From the NCBI GenBank assembly GCA_016712345.1, contig JADJRH010000002.1:186001-250000 (forward strand): a stretch of DNA of 64,000 nt, written 5' to 3'. The notes under the pieces were generated by a model. The model searched no databases and was not told the DNA's origin. It was given only the letters and a program-made list of their open reading frames with translations. A program made the translations under genes and the position numbers. How positions within the stretch are numbered: the first letter of the stretch is position 1; the number at the start of each line of letters is the position of its first letter. Of the stretch, positions 45,223-55,321 are shown in pieces. The DNA is from Polyangiaceae bacterium. GTDB taxonomy: Bacteria > Myxococcota_A > Polyangia > Polyangiales > Polyangiaceae.

Positions 45223-47709
45223 ATGGCCGACGATCGCGACCGCGGAAGAGAACGGGATCTCGTGCTTGCACCCAACGAGTTTGCCTTCATCAGCGATGAG
45301 ACGAAAGGCAATATCAATGTGTACGTTGGGCCACACAAGACCAGTTTGGCCAACACAGACAGGCCGGTTGTTTTCAACGACCGGTCAAAACGGTTTGACA
45401 GGTGTTCGCTCGAACAGGCTATTCAGGTTTTTTCGGTGGCGCCTGAAGGTTGGTATTTGGTCCTTAAAAATCCGGCCAAAGACTCTTCTCACCCCAGAAC
45501 CGGCGCGCTCAACAACCTGCGAGAACTCAACATCGGTCGAAAAGTAAACAACCCGGGACCGGTTTCGTGCGCTCTTTGGCCGGGCCAAATGGTGCGGGTT
45601 TTACAGGGCCACAACCTGCGGTCAAACCAATACCTTGTGGTGCGCGTTTACGACGAAGAAGCTGCCAAAACCAACTACAAAAACGCGGTTATTAAGCCGC
45701 AGGCCCAAACCGAAGAAACCAAAAGTTCGGGTGACACGGCATCTGAAGATGTGTGGAAACCTGAAGACCTGACAATGGGCAAGCTGCTCGTTATCAAAGG
45801 TACACTGATCGCGTTTTATATTCCGCCCACGGGTATAGAAGTGGTGCGAGACGACCAAGGGTCGTACGTGCGTACGGCGGTTACCCTGGAGCGTTTGGAA
45901 TATTGTATCTTGCTCGATGAAGACGGAAATAAAAGGTTTATTCGTGGGCCGGCGGTAGTGTTTCCGCGCCCCACAGAAACGTTTGTAGAGCGCAATGGCC
46001 AGCGCAAATTCAGAGCCATTGAGCTAAACGAAAATAGCGGTATCTACGTAAAGGTCATTGCCCCATACGAAGAAAATGGGGTGAGCTTTAAAATTGGAGA
46101 TGAGCTGTTTTTAACGGGCAAAGATCAAATGATCTATTTCCCGCGAACGGAACATGCCATTGTCAAATATGGGCAGCGAGAAATTCACTACGCGATTGCC
46201 ATTCCCGCGGGTGAAGCGCGGTATGTTCTCGATCGCAATACAGGTCAAATTCGCCTGCATCGAGGCCCGAGCATTTTTCTACCCGACCCTCGAAAAGAAG
46301 TGATTGTGAGGCGCGTTCTCGACGCGCGAACGGTGGGCCTCTGGTTTCCGGGAAACCGTGAAGCTCTGGAGGTGAATGCAAAGCTCTCGGCGTTGTCGGC
46401 GCAGCAAGGCAGCAGTGACTATGTGGCAGCGGAGGCGGCAAAAGTGCCTCCGGCTGAAGAGCGAACCAAAGAAGAGCAGGTGGCCACAAGAGCGTTTGCC
46501 GGCGACGATTTCACGCGAAGTCAATCGTACACTCAGCCGCGAACTCTGGTGCTCAACACCCGGTATGACGGCGCCGTCGCCATGGACGTGTGGACGGGAT
46601 ACGCCATATTGGTGGTGAGCCGCACCGGGGAAAGAAAAGTGATTGCAGGGCCTCATACCCATTTAATGGCGTATGATGAAACGCTGCAACGACTTGAGCT
46701 TTCTACTGGGACACCCAAAACCGACGAGAAGCTCTTTCAAACGGTTTACCTTCGAGTGTTGCATAACAAAGTCAGTGACAAGATTGACGCTGAAACCCGT
46801 GATTTGTGCCAGGTACATTTGCACGTTTCTTACCGGGTCAACTTTGAGGGTGACAGTGCCAAGTGGTTTAATGTTGAAAACTACGTCAAGTTTTTAACCG
46901 ACCACCTTCGCTCGCGAGTGAGGCATGCCGTAAAACAGCACGGGATTGAGGGGTTTTACAGCAATGCAGCGGCGATTGTTCGGGATGTTGTGTTGGGTAC
47001 GCAGGGTGAGGACGGAAAACGTCCGGGTAGATTTTTTGAAGAAAATGGAATGCGCATTTACGATGTGGAAGTGCTCGATGTGACCATCGGCGATGAGGAT
47101 ATTGCCGGGTTGCTTGTGGGCGCTCAACAAGAGGCGGTGCGCCAAGCGCTTGCAATTGCGGCCGAACAGCGAAAGGTGGCTTTCGTTCGCGAGAGTGAAA
47201 GCACCAAACAGCAGATATTGGAGCTGTCGGCAGCCACCAAACTCAAAGAATCGGGATTAAAGCTGCAAGAAGTGGCCGAAACACTGCGCGTGACAGTGGC
47301 AGAAGCGCGGGCTGAGGCCGAAAATCGAAAAGAGCGTCAGTCGGCTCAACTGGCAGAACAAGAAACGTTGGGTGCCATTCACACAGCCGACTTGAGTCGC
47401 AAAAAAGCCAGCGCCGACTTTGAGATTGATGTGGCGCAGCGCCGGTTGGATCAGCGCATTAAAGAGCTGCTTGCCGAGGTGCAGGCGCTTTCAGGCAAGG
47501 CCGGTGCTGTGTCCCCCGATCTGATTGCGGCCTTGCAGGCCTTCAGTGATCGGGCGCTTACCGAGCGTGTGGCCGAGAGTATGGCGCCGCTCGCCATTTT
47601 GGGCGGCGAAAGCGTGGCCGATGTGCTTGCCAAGTTGCTTGCGGGTACACCTTTGGCAGATGTGCTTTCCAAACGCGACACTACCAAAGCCCTCCCTCCC
47701 AAAAAGTAG
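45223..47709 (+). CDS. Major vault protein (MVP) homologue
   Basis: 828 residues (vertebrate MVP about 890). Residues 1-480 hold beta-rich vault repeats with recurrent GP turns (VYVGPHKT at 34, RGPAVVFPRP at 241, HRGPSIFLPDP at 347, VIAGPHTH at 473), including IELNENSGIYV (266), which parallels the PLDENEGIYV segment of human MVP. Residues about 505-630 match the SPFH-like shoulder domain (ETRDLCQVHLHVSYRV, DFxK-type FYSNAAAIVRDVVLG, RIYDVEVLDVTIGDED). Residues 630-760 form a long cap-helix coiled coil (Gln/Ala/Glu-rich), and 760-828 form the cap-ring tail. In eukaryotes 78 copies build the hollow vault. It is the third gene after the MoxR-VWA pair, 38 bases downstream. Confidence 0.87.
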   Translation: MADDRDRGRERDLVLAPNEFAFISDETKGNINVYVGPHKTSLANTDRPVVFNDRSKRFDRCSLEQAIQVFSVAPEGWYLVLKNPAKDSSHPRTGALNNLRELNIGRKVNNPGPVSCALWPGQMVRVLQGHNLRSNQYLVVRVYDEEAAKTNYKNAVIKPQAQTEETKSSGDTASEDVWKPEDLTMGKLLVIKGTLIAFYIPPTGIEVVRDDQGSYVRTAVTLERLEYCILLDEDGNKRFIRGPAVVFPRPTETFVERNGQRKFRAIELNENSGIYVKVIAPYEENGVSFKIGDELFLTGKDQMIYFPRTEHAIVKYGQREIHYAIAIPAGEARYVLDRNTGQIRLHRGPSIFLPDPRKEVIVRRVLDARTVGLWFPGNREALEVNAKLSALSAQQGSSDYVAAEAAKVPPAEERTKEEQVATRAFAGDDFTRSQSYTQPRTLVLNTRYDGAVAMDVWTGYAILVVSRTGERKVIAGPHTHLMAYDETLQRLELSTGTPKTDEKLFQTVYLRVLHNKVSDKIDAETRDLCQVHLHVSYRVNFEGDSAKWFNVENYVKFLTDHLRSRVRHAVKQHGIEGFYSNAAAIVRDVVLGTQGEDGKRPGRFFEENGMRIYDVEVLDVTIGDEDIAGLLVGAQQEAVRQALAIAAEQRKVAFVRESESTKQQILELSAATKLKESGLKLQEVAETLRVTVAEARAEAENRKERQSAQLAEQETLGAIHTADLSRKKASADFEIDVAQRRLDQRIKELLAEVQALSGKAGAVSPDLIAALQAFSDRALTERVAESMAPLAILGGESVADVLAKLLAGTPLADVLSKRDTTKALPPKK

Positions 47710-47710
47710 G

Positions 47711-49321
47711 CTATTGCGGAGTGCCTGACGCCACCGCCGGTTGAACGGGGCCGCGAAGTTGCGGCTCCGCGGTGGACGCGGGTAGGGCCAGTATAAAAAG
47801 GCTGCCCTTGCCGTCGTCGGGGGTATGAACGCTGATTTCGCCGCCGTGGCTTTCTGCAATGTGTTTTACAAGTGCGAGCCCAATTCCGCTGCCTCGCACC
47901 TGCTTTTCACCGGCGTTTTTTCCTCGAACGAAACGCTCAAAAATCCGTTCTCGATCGTCCGGGTCAATTCCGGGGCCAAAGTCGCGCACGCGAATGAGCA
48001 CCTGACTTGACTTACCCACCACTTCCACTTCAACCTTACCGCCGTCTTTGGCGTATTTAAAAGCGTTGTCGATGAGGTTGATGGTTGCGAGTTCAAGCGC
48101 GCGAGCGTCGATCATGGCACTGGGAAGGTGAGGTGAGATCGATAAACTGACATTCATCGACTCGCGCTCGGCTCGGTGGGCAAAAATCTCAACGGCGCGG
48201 GCAACGGCCTCACCCACGTCACCCGGTTCAAACGAATAGGCCGATTTGCCACGTTCAACTTTGGCGAAGTCGAGAACGTTTTCAATGAGCGCGGTGAGAC
48301 GCTCACTTTCGCTCATAATGATTTGAAGGTATTGCCGCCTTTTCTCGGGAGTGGGTGCCTTTTCGAGAAGAAGCATTTCACCAAACATGCGAATTAACGC
48401 GAGCGGGGTTTTCAACTCGTGAGATACGTTGGCCACAAAGTCGCTTTTGAGCTGCGCCAAACGCCTTTCTTTCATGGATCCCGCGAGCACAATAGCCAAC
48501 CCGGCCAGGGCCACGGCGCCTGCCAATGTGACCATTGCCAGCTCAATGAAACGCTGATTTTCAACTTTCTGATTCAGCTCTTCGGCGGTGGTAAGAGCCA
48601 CTTGTAACTGCCAGTTGTAGAGCGTTGTTGGAAAGGGCCGCCCAACGGTAAACTCGCCTCCTTTAATGGGTGGGCCAAACACAATGCGGCCTTCTTCGTC
48701 AATGACGTTCATGCGACTTCCCGGGTCAATATCCCGGTAAATGCGGGGCAGAACGTCGTGAACAATGCGCCGCACATCGTGCCACGCAACAATCATGTAA
48801 CGGCGACCCAAGTGGCTGCGTTGCCAATAACTGACAAGATAACTCTGACCGTCGAGCACGTGATGCAGGTGGCGCAACTCATCGGTGGTGCCCGTCAGGT
48901 TCATTTGTGAAAACAATCGACCCACGAGAACGCGGCGAAATATGTCGTCTTCGCGACCGGGCGAACGCGAGGCAAAAGCCGCCACTTCGTGTTCGGGATT
49001 GTCCATGTCGAGCACCAAGATGGCTCTGACAGTGGGAGTTTCACGCGCGGCCGTGGGGAGCCAGCGATCCCCTATTGCCTTGAGACTTGCCAGGTCCGCG
49101 TGGGCAAGAACAACGTTGTCCTGCTCAATGACAAGCTTGTCGAGCCTGTCCACGCGCTCCGAGGCCACTGCCAGTGTGGCGCTGATCACGGACTGCTGGC
49201 GCGCTTTTTCAATTTGAAGAGTTGTGCGCAGAGCAATACCGCCGAGCAGAAACACGGCCGCAACGATCGCCGGCACGAGCGCAAAATAAAGGAGTTTATA
49301 GCTCGTGCCGCTGCGTGGCAT
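47711..49321 (-). CDS. Sensor histidine kinase
   Basis: 536 residues. Two membrane helices (LLYFALVPAIVAAVFLLGGI at 10-30; LAMVTLAGAVALAGLAIVLAG at about 262-282) enclose a periplasmic sensor domain of about 230 residues. The HisKA phosphoacceptor is in FVANVSHELKTPL (about 300), and the ATP-binding domain has NLIDNAFKYA (N box), RDFGPGIDP and GSGIGLALVKHIAESHGG. There is no response regulator next to it. Its stop is one base from the stop of the convergent vault-like gene, and it is preceded by the GAF protein gene, six bases upstream, suggesting cotranscription. Confidence 0.9.
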   Translation of the reverse strand: MPRSGTSYKLLYFALVPAIVAAVFLLGGIALRTTLQIEKARQQSVISATLAVASERVDRLDKLVIEQDNVVLAHADLASLKAIGDRWLPTAARETPTVRAILVLDMDNPEHEVAAFASRSPGREDDIFRRVLVGRLFSQMNLTGTTDELRHLHHVLDGQSYLVSYWQRSHLGRRYMIVAWHDVRRIVHDVLPRIYRDIDPGSRMNVIDEEGRIVFGPPIKGGEFTVGRPFPTTLYNWQLQVALTTAEELNQKVENQRFIELAMVTLAGAVALAGLAIVLAGSMKERRLAQLKSDFVANVSHELKTPLALIRMFGEMLLLEKAPTPEKRRQYLQIIMSESERLTALIENVLDFAKVERGKSAYSFEPGDVGEAVARAVEIFAHRAERESMNVSLSISPHLPSAMIDARALELATINLIDNAFKYAKDGGKVEVEVVGKSSQVLIRVRDFGPGIDPDDRERIFERFVRGKNAGEKQVRGSGIGLALVKHIAESHGGEISVHTPDDGKGSLFILALPASTAEPQLRGPVQPAVASGTPQ

Positions 49322-49327
49322 TGCCCC

Positions 49328-51238
49328 TCATCGGCGCTGATGACGTTCAATCACCAGATCGGGCTCAATTTGTATTCCATGAGTGGCAACCAACTCCGCG
49401 TATTGCTCACCGATATAGGTGAGGGCGTGTCCTTCGGCTTCAGTGAAGGGTTTTCCATCTGCGGGATTGACCAACTCGATAATACCCAAGTAGCGACCCG
49501 ATTGTTCCACGGGGGCCACGATCATACTCTTGGGTTCAAGCCCGAGTTGTTGATACCGATCGTCCACCGCGCGCGGGTCTTTTTTGGCGTCGGGGATCAC
49601 AATAGCGGCTCGTTTTCGCATGGCCGCGGTGACAACACCCGAGCGCTCCGACAATCGCTTTAATACAATTGACTTGGGCCCACCGGCCTGACGAACGATC
49701 ACGAGTTCACGGCGGTTGATATCAAATAGGGACACCAAACACAGTTCACTCGGCATTTTTTCGAGCGCGAGAGTGGCCACAAAGTCGGCCCCTTCAAGAC
49801 TGTCACGCAGGAATTGAAGGTCACCGCAGGCCTCGAACAGATCGCTGATGAGGTCATCACCACCTTTGCGTTTGCCCGCGTCTTTGCCGAGTTTTGCCGG
49901 CGCAATGTACGCTTCAAGGGGGGCCGCGACAGCCGCCGGTTTGGTTTTTGGAATGGAGCTGACGGGTAGAGACGGCCTTTCACCCGTTGTTGCTTTCTCG
50001 GTTTTTGCGGCCGGTGTACTCTTTTCGAGCGGCGCCCAATCCCCCGGCTTTTCAGAAATAGCGGGTGCCGGGGCGCGCTCGGTTTTGGCGAGGCCCGTGG
50101 GAACGGGTTCTGTGGGCGGCACCGCTGCGGATGCCGATGGTGCCGTTGTGGAAGCCGCGGAGACGGGGCCCGACGCCACGGGATGTGTGATCGATGCGAC
50201 GGGCAGCGTTGCAGGCGCAGGTGAACTGGCAGTGGAGGGCGCCGATGCCGAAGCGGTTTGCTCCGTGGTTTTTGGAGCAGCACTTTCAGGTTGTGTACTC
50301 TTTGGCGGCGACGCGGCCGGCGGCTCAATAGACGGTCTGGGAACTTGGTCTGAAAGGCTTGTTGGAGCGGCAAAAGAAGGCGGCGACAAACTGGCGCGTT
50401 CCGCGGAGGGAAAACGCACTTCAGGTGTACCGCGCCAATCTTTCCACATGAGTGTGGCGCGCGGCCGGCTTGTGGGCTTGCCCGAAAACGCCTGGTCAAA
50501 TACGGCGAGGTTTACATATCGCCCTGTTTTGGCGTTGCTCAGACTCTGACGAATGGCTTCAAACCGAACTCGAATGAGGCGCTCAATGTCTTGATCGGTT
50601 GTTTTGGGATCGACGATGTACACATGCTCGCGGTACGTGATTGGTGAAGCCGCGGACGGATCTTCTTCGCGCGAATGAAGCGTTGTGAAACTGGGGAGCG
50701 ACGCTGCGGCCTCGGTGTCGGGCGCTTCTTCGTCGACGGCGACGTCGACGTCGTGGCTCTCGTCAGCCCCGCCGAGCGCTTTTGCACTTTCAATTGTGGG
50801 CTCGGCGGTGGCCGGCGCCGCGACCTGTGCGGGTGTTTTTTGCGGGTCTGAAACGGCCGATTTTGACGGGGCAGCGGCCGGTTTTGCAGATTCGACAGGA
50901 GCCTGTATGGAAGCCGAAACGGGGGTCGCCGGCTCTTTTGCAGGTGCCGCTTTGGACACTTCCGTTTTTGCTTCCGCGGTGACGGGCCCACTCTTTGTGT
51001 GCGTGATCGGAGCGTCGGCCGGGGCCTCGCGGATCACATACCGAAGCTTGGATACCGGATCGACGGCGCGGGCACCGTCGTCGAGAAGCTCAATTGAAAA
51101 TCCGCTGAGCGGCCCTTCTTCGCCGCGAATTGCGCGCACATCTTTGAGCGCGGGCTGCCAACCGGCGGCCTCTATGCAGAGTTTTTGTTTGGGCACATCG
51201 CTCGGCGCGAGGTGTGAAATCTCAATCAACCAGCGCAT
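49328..51238 (-). CDS. GAF-domain protein with long Pro/Ala/Ser-rich linker
   Basis: 636 residues. Residues 1-75 form a small domain (LCIEAAGWQPALKDVRAIRG). Residues about 75-460 are a low-complexity Pro/Ala/Ser/Lys linker interrupted at about 205-280 by an ordered segment (YIVDPKTTDQDIERLIRVRFEAI, VMWKDWRGTPEV-like). The C-terminal GAF domain is at about 465-620 (LVSLFDINRRELVIVRQ, GVVTAAMRKRAAIVIPDAKKDPR, SMIVAPVEQSGRYLGIIELVNP). GAF domains sense small molecules or mediate contacts. It is six bases upstream of the histidine kinase gene and probably part of its signalling pathway. Confidence 0.78.
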   Translation of the reverse strand: MRWLIEISHLAPSDVPKQKLCIEAAGWQPALKDVRAIRGEEGPLSGFSIELLDDGARAVDPVSKLRYVIREAPADAPITHTKSGPVTAEAKTEVSKAAPAKEPATPVSASIQAPVESAKPAAAPSKSAVSDPQKTPAQVAAPATAEPTIESAKALGGADESHDVDVAVDEEAPDTEAAASLPSFTTLHSREEDPSAASPITYREHVYIVDPKTTDQDIERLIRVRFEAIRQSLSNAKTGRYVNLAVFDQAFSGKPTSRPRATLMWKDWRGTPEVRFPSAERASLSPPSFAAPTSLSDQVPRPSIEPPAASPPKSTQPESAAPKTTEQTASASAPSTASSPAPATLPVASITHPVASGPVSAASTTAPSASAAVPPTEPVPTGLAKTERAPAPAISEKPGDWAPLEKSTPAAKTEKATTGERPSLPVSSIPKTKPAAVAAPLEAYIAPAKLGKDAGKRKGGDDLISDLFEACGDLQFLRDSLEGADFVATLALEKMPSELCLVSLFDINRRELVIVRQAGGPKSIVLKRLSERSGVVTAAMRKRAAIVIPDAKKDPRAVDDRYQQLGLEPKSMIVAPVEQSGRYLGIIELVNPADGKPFTEAEGHALTYIGEQYAELVATHGIQIEPDLVIERHQRR

Positions 51239-51325
51239 CGACGCTCCGGTTACAGGGGTTGTTTGCGGGGCCCGACATTTCTATCTGGGTAGACCCGAGC
51301 GGGTCAACGAGCGTTGTGTGCCAAT

Positions 51326-54300
51326 TCAGTTTTGTGGGGGCGGAACACTTTGCGCGTCACGGGGCAAAAGGGACTGCGGTTCAAATCCAGGCACCAACGT
51401 ACGGGCAAATCGCGGCGGATTGATCACTCCACGGCGGATGAATTCACTATCGGCCTCGGCCGTTGCCGCCCGACCCGCTTCATCTCCGCGGACGACTCCA
51501 ATGGCCCTGAAAATGGCTGTCGCGTATCCCATGAGTCCGGCCGACTTGGCCATGCGATGGGCATCTTCGAGGAGCCCAAGCACAGCGCTTTGACTTTGGC
51601 CTTCCCGCCATTTTGCACCGGCACGCAGTGTAAGCGCGAGTGGCAATGCCCACGAAACTCGCTCTCCTTCAATGCGTTTTGAGGCTCGAACGGCGGCTTG
51701 AAAATAAGGAGTTGGGGCGGCGGCTGTCATTGAAGTGGAGAGTGCGGTCGCCCCACGGAGGTATTCGCAGAATATGCGCACAAGCTGTATCCTAAAACTC
51801 ATCGAATCGTCGAGCGCCTTCCAACCTGTTTCTATCGCCGCAAATGCCGAGGCTCCGTCACCCGCGTAAAGCGCTGAATGGCAGCGTGCGACGAGATCGT
51901 GAAAGTGCTGGAGATGCGTGCCGGCGCGCGACCAGGGACCGTAACTTCTTTCGGCCATGGCAATGGCCGTTTGAGGTTCGTCGGCGATAAGCCAAATGAT
52001 GTTGGTGAAGCCGGAGCAGAGATTGGTGGCGAGATAGCGATCGCCGCGCTCTTCGGCTTCTCGAATGGCACCCGGCGCGTCTGCCGCGAGGGCTCGAAAG
52101 TCGCCCGTAAAAAACTGACACCAAAGCGCGAATGTGAGAATCGACGCGGCCTCCCAGTGTACACCTACGCACTTGGTCCGCAGTGCGTTTTCACTCGTCT
52201 GGAGGAGCGCGATCGCCTCCGAAAAGCGGCCTTCGAGAAACAAAGCAACTCCCGAGACACCGGGCACGAGCGCGAGCGCGTGCGGATGGGCCGAGCGTGT
52301 TGCCGCACGTTCGGCCGCATCGAGAAGCTCATTTACGCGCGGGCGCGCCGAAGGGCCCGCGGTGGCGACAAATGCCGTTTCCATCGAAAGGGCGCGCGAC
52401 ACGCGGTACGCATCTCCCGCGCTGAGTGCAAACAGAAGGCACCGAACCTGAAAGTACGCACCGCGAAGCGCATCGACCATTCCAAGGCCAAGCGACGCCG
52501 ACCAACAAACATCCACGCGGCGAAGGTCGGCTGGTGAAATGCGCGTCAACGTTTTTTCTTCGAATGAAAGGCCCCGCAATCGCAGTTCTGCACGCCTGAA
52601 GAGCAGTGCCGCGAGAGTGGTTGCAGGCGTTAGCGGAAAGTCGATGTCCACTGCGGCGAGCACGGTGCGAAGATGCTCCATTCCTTCGTCGATGTACCCC
52701 GAGCGGAGAAGATTTTCGGCGGCTCGTCGGTAGAGTTCTACAGCGGTGTTCTCGGGGTACAGCGCTGCCGCCGACTCATACGCGAGAGCCGCCTCTCGAC
52801 CGCGACCACCGTTGGAGTGCGCGTCACCGAGCCTTACGAACAAACTCGCACGCTCGGTGGCCGGCGCGGGCAGGAGCGAAACGGCGAGCGCGTAGAGGCG
52901 TGCGGCGCTGTCAAAGGCAAATGCCTGAGCGGCTTGATCACCGGCTTTTGCCGCGTATTGCGCCGCGCGGGCCATGTCTCCGGCACCGAGCCAGTGTACA
53001 CTTAGATCTTCAAGCTCGGCATCGCCGACAGTTTCAAGCGCGATTGCAAGATGGCCGTGGAGCGCGCGTTTCTCCTCCGCTTGAAGGTGTGACAGCACCG
53101 TTTCACGAAGCCGCTCATGGTAGGGCTCCAGCGTTTCGTTTTCGGGGCTGCCCCACGCGCGCGAAAACTGGCCCGCGCGCAGTTCTGCGAGAAGGCGCTC
53201 CATCTCCTCGCCGTCGGCGCTCAGCGCATGCTCCAGCACGCGGCGTGAAAGAGGTTTTCCCGCAACGGATAGGGCAATGAGCGCTCGGCGGGCACGCGAA
53301 GAGAGATTTTCAACGCGGGCCCAGAGCGCGTCGTCAAGGCGCAGCGGTGAGGTATCGGCCGTGTTTTGAAGTCGATATCGAACGAGAGCGTCGAGGAACA
53401 ATGGATGACCGCCGCCTTCCGCGAGCAGCGCGTTCACATCAATTCGGTCGAGCGGGGTGTCGCCCGCGAGCGCGCGGAGCAGCCGATCCACAAGCGCGCG
53501 CGCCTCGTCAGTGGGGAGCTGCGACAACTTCATGCGGCGCACAAGCGAAGCCGGAAGCGCGAGATCGATCGGCGTTGAATGGGCTTCGTCGCTTTGTACA
53601 GACGCCAACAAAAACAACGGAGCGGGCTTGCCGTCGGCCTCAATTTCGTCGGCGTCGTCCGGCCTCAAGATCTCGCTCAACATGGCGAGTGAGTCGGCGT
53701 CGGCCCACTGCAAATCATCAATGGCGATCACGAGAGGTTTTTGTTCGGCGAGGTTGTGGAGCAACCTTCGCATTGCAGTGAACACGCGCGCCCGCAGTTC
53801 GGCAGGTTCGATCTCGGGGGGAATTGCAATGGGTGACGTGCTTAAAAATCCGGGACTGACCCGCGGCCGCGTGTCCTCATCCAATAGATCCAGCACCAGA
53901 TCTTCATCCCCCAAATGGGAGCCTGCGCCGGAAGCGGGCAGAGGGGTTCTACGTTTGGCGACGGGATCCGAAACCGCCAGCACAGGAAACACAGCCGCAA
54001 GCAGCTCAATATCTTTTGGCAGGATTGCTGAAGACGATGCCGGTGGCAGCTTCGCCAGATGTGTACCCAGCCGATCGACCAAGCCGTCACACGCTTTGTA
54101 AGGTACACTTTCACGTTCGTAACAACGCGCTGAAAACACGAGCGCTTCATCTGCGATTTTGTCGAGAAAACGCCTTCCGAGCGTGGTTTTACCCATGCCC
54201 GATTCACCTTCGATAAAAAGAGCGCGGGCCCGCCCGTCGAGTGATGCCCAATAGGCGCTTTCGATTTCTCGAAGCTCATTGTTTCGACCGACAAATGCGG

Positions 54301-55246
54301 CGCCGAAATTGGTGGAGGATGCGAGTGAGCCCCGCTGCTCTCCCAATATCCTCAAGATGTCATTTCCGTCGGCGCGTTCTGCCGGATCGATGGACAAAAG
54401 CGCGACCGTCAGTGCATCGAGATCCGCGGGAACATTGGGGACCACAGCACTCGGCGCAAGTGGCACGGCGCGCTGTTTGTGAGTGGCCACGGCGTCGGCC
54501 GACACTTCAAACGGAAGTACACCCGTGAGTGACAGGTGCAACATGACTCCCACGGAGTACCAATCCGCGGACGTGCTGAGCGCCTTTCCGGCGGCCTGTT
54601 CAGGAGCCATGAAGTGCGCAGTTCCAACGACGTGTTGTTCTTCTTCGCCCAACGTGTCGTGCGCCTCGGTGACAAGTCCAAAGTCCAAAATGACAACGCG
54701 GCCTTCAGGCGTCACAAGGACGTTGGAAGGTTTGATATCGCGATGGATTCGACCCGTTGCGTGCAGCGCCAAGAGCCCGCGAGCCAAACCTGCCAATGCG
54801 GGTCGAAGCTTGTTTTCATCCAATTGCCCGGTCATCGCGGCGGGCAAACACTCTTGAGTCGACGGCGGGCGAGGGCGGATTTCTGTGTCGCGATCCGCTT
54901 GATCCAAAGGTACATCCGAAGTGCGCGCCGAGATGCCACGCACGTAGTCTACGAACGGTTGCCCCTCCACGAGTTCCATCGTGAAAAAGAGTTGACCGCT
55001 TTCTTCAAGCAGTTCACCCAGCCGCACCAGATTGGGGTGGGCCAAATCAACGAGTGATCGAAACTCGTTTTTGAAGCGAATGAGGCCGGCGGCATCCAGG
55101 CTTCGCAACGTTTTGATCGCGACTTTTGTGCGATGGGCGCGGTCGTACGCCTCGTAAACAACGCCCATTCCACCCCAACCGAGGAGCTTTCGCGCCTCAA
55201 AGCGGGTGCCGGGGAGGGCGGTAACAAGCTGTGACGGCGCGCTCAT
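51326..55246 (-). CDS. Ser/Thr protein kinase fused to AAA ATPase and TPR-like domain
   Basis: About 1306 residues. The kinase domain opens at LLGWGGMGVVYEAYD, with lysine in VAIKTL, catalytic loop HRDIKPSNVLV, DFG in ILDFGLV and APE-like MAPEQAAG. From about 330 on there is a STAND/AAA module: FVGRNNEL, Walker A GESGMGKT and Walker B VIAIDDLQWAD. The C-terminal 600 residues are helical repeats of TPR type. This kinase-ATPase-TPR layout (PknB-type regulators) is typical of myxobacteria. No membrane helix. I favour ATG 55246; ATG 55264 and TTG 55291 are also in frame and none has a clear ribosome-binding site. It is divergent from the lipoprotein gene at 55322. Confidence 0.9.
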   Translation of the reverse strand: MSAPSQLVTALPGTRFEARKLLGWGGMGVVYEAYDRAHRTKVAIKTLRSLDAAGLIRFKNEFRSLVDLAHPNLVRLGELLEESGQLFFTMELVEGQPFVDYVRGISARTSDVPLDQADRDTEIRPRPPSTQECLPAAMTGQLDENKLRPALAGLARGLLALHATGRIHRDIKPSNVLVTPEGRVVILDFGLVTEAHDTLGEEEQHVVGTAHFMAPEQAAGKALSTSADWYSVGVMLHLSLTGVLPFEVSADAVATHKQRAVPLAPSAVVPNVPADLDALTVALLSIDPAERADGNDILRILGEQRGSLASSTNFGAAFVGRNNELREIESAYWASLDGRARALFIEGESGMGKTTLGRRFLDKIADEALVFSARCYERESVPYKACDGLVDRLGTHLAKLPPASSSAILPKDIELLAAVFPVLAVSDPVAKRRTPLPASGAGSHLGDEDLVLDLLDEDTRPRVSPGFLSTSPIAIPPEIEPAELRARVFTAMRRLLHNLAEQKPLVIAIDDLQWADADSLAMLSEILRPDDADEIEADGKPAPLFLLASVQSDEAHSTPIDLALPASLVRRMKLSQLPTDEARALVDRLLRALAGDTPLDRIDVNALLAEGGGHPLFLDALVRYRLQNTADTSPLRLDDALWARVENLSSRARRALIALSVAGKPLSRRVLEHALSADGEEMERLLAELRAGQFSRAWGSPENETLEPYHERLRETVLSHLQAEEKRALHGHLAIALETVGDAELEDLSVHWLGAGDMARAAQYAAKAGDQAAQAFAFDSAARLYALAVSLLPAPATERASLFVRLGDAHSNGGRGREAALAYESAAALYPENTAVELYRRAAENLLRSGYIDEGMEHLRTVLAAVDIDFPLTPATTLAALLFRRAELRLRGLSFEEKTLTRISPADLRRVDVCWSASLGLGMVDALRGAYFQVRCLLFALSAGDAYRVSRALSMETAFVATAGPSARPRVNELLDAAERAATRSAHPHALALVPGVSGVALFLEGRFSEAIALLQTSENALRTKCVGVHWEAASILTFALWCQFFTGDFRALAADAPGAIREAEERGDRYLATNLCSGFTNIIWLIADEPQTAIAMAERSYGPWSRAGTHLQHFHDLVARCHSALYAGDGASAFAAIETGWKALDDSMSFRIQLVRIFCEYLRGATALSTSMTAAAPTPYFQAAVRASKRIEGERVSWALPLALTLRAGAKWREGQSQSAVLGLLEDAHRMAKSAGLMGYATAIFRAIGVVRGDEAGRAATAEADSEFIRRGVINPPRFARTLVPGFEPQSLLPRDAQSVPPPQN

Positions 55247-55321
55247 CTCAGCCGCTTGCACCATTGCACGGGGCCCCGTCGAAGTCGACAAGACATCGCA
55301 GCCGCGCTATCGAATTGAGCC

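Noticed and set aside
51360..51410. tRNA-like GGTTCAAATCC sequence
   Set aside because: Resembles a T-arm but no acceptor, D or anticodon arms pair around it; it lies inside the kinase gene.
50685..51593. 302-codon plus-strand frame opposite the GAF protein gene
   Set aside because: Its Ala/Ser/Gly-rich text mirrors the Pro/Ala linker on the other strand; a shadow frame.
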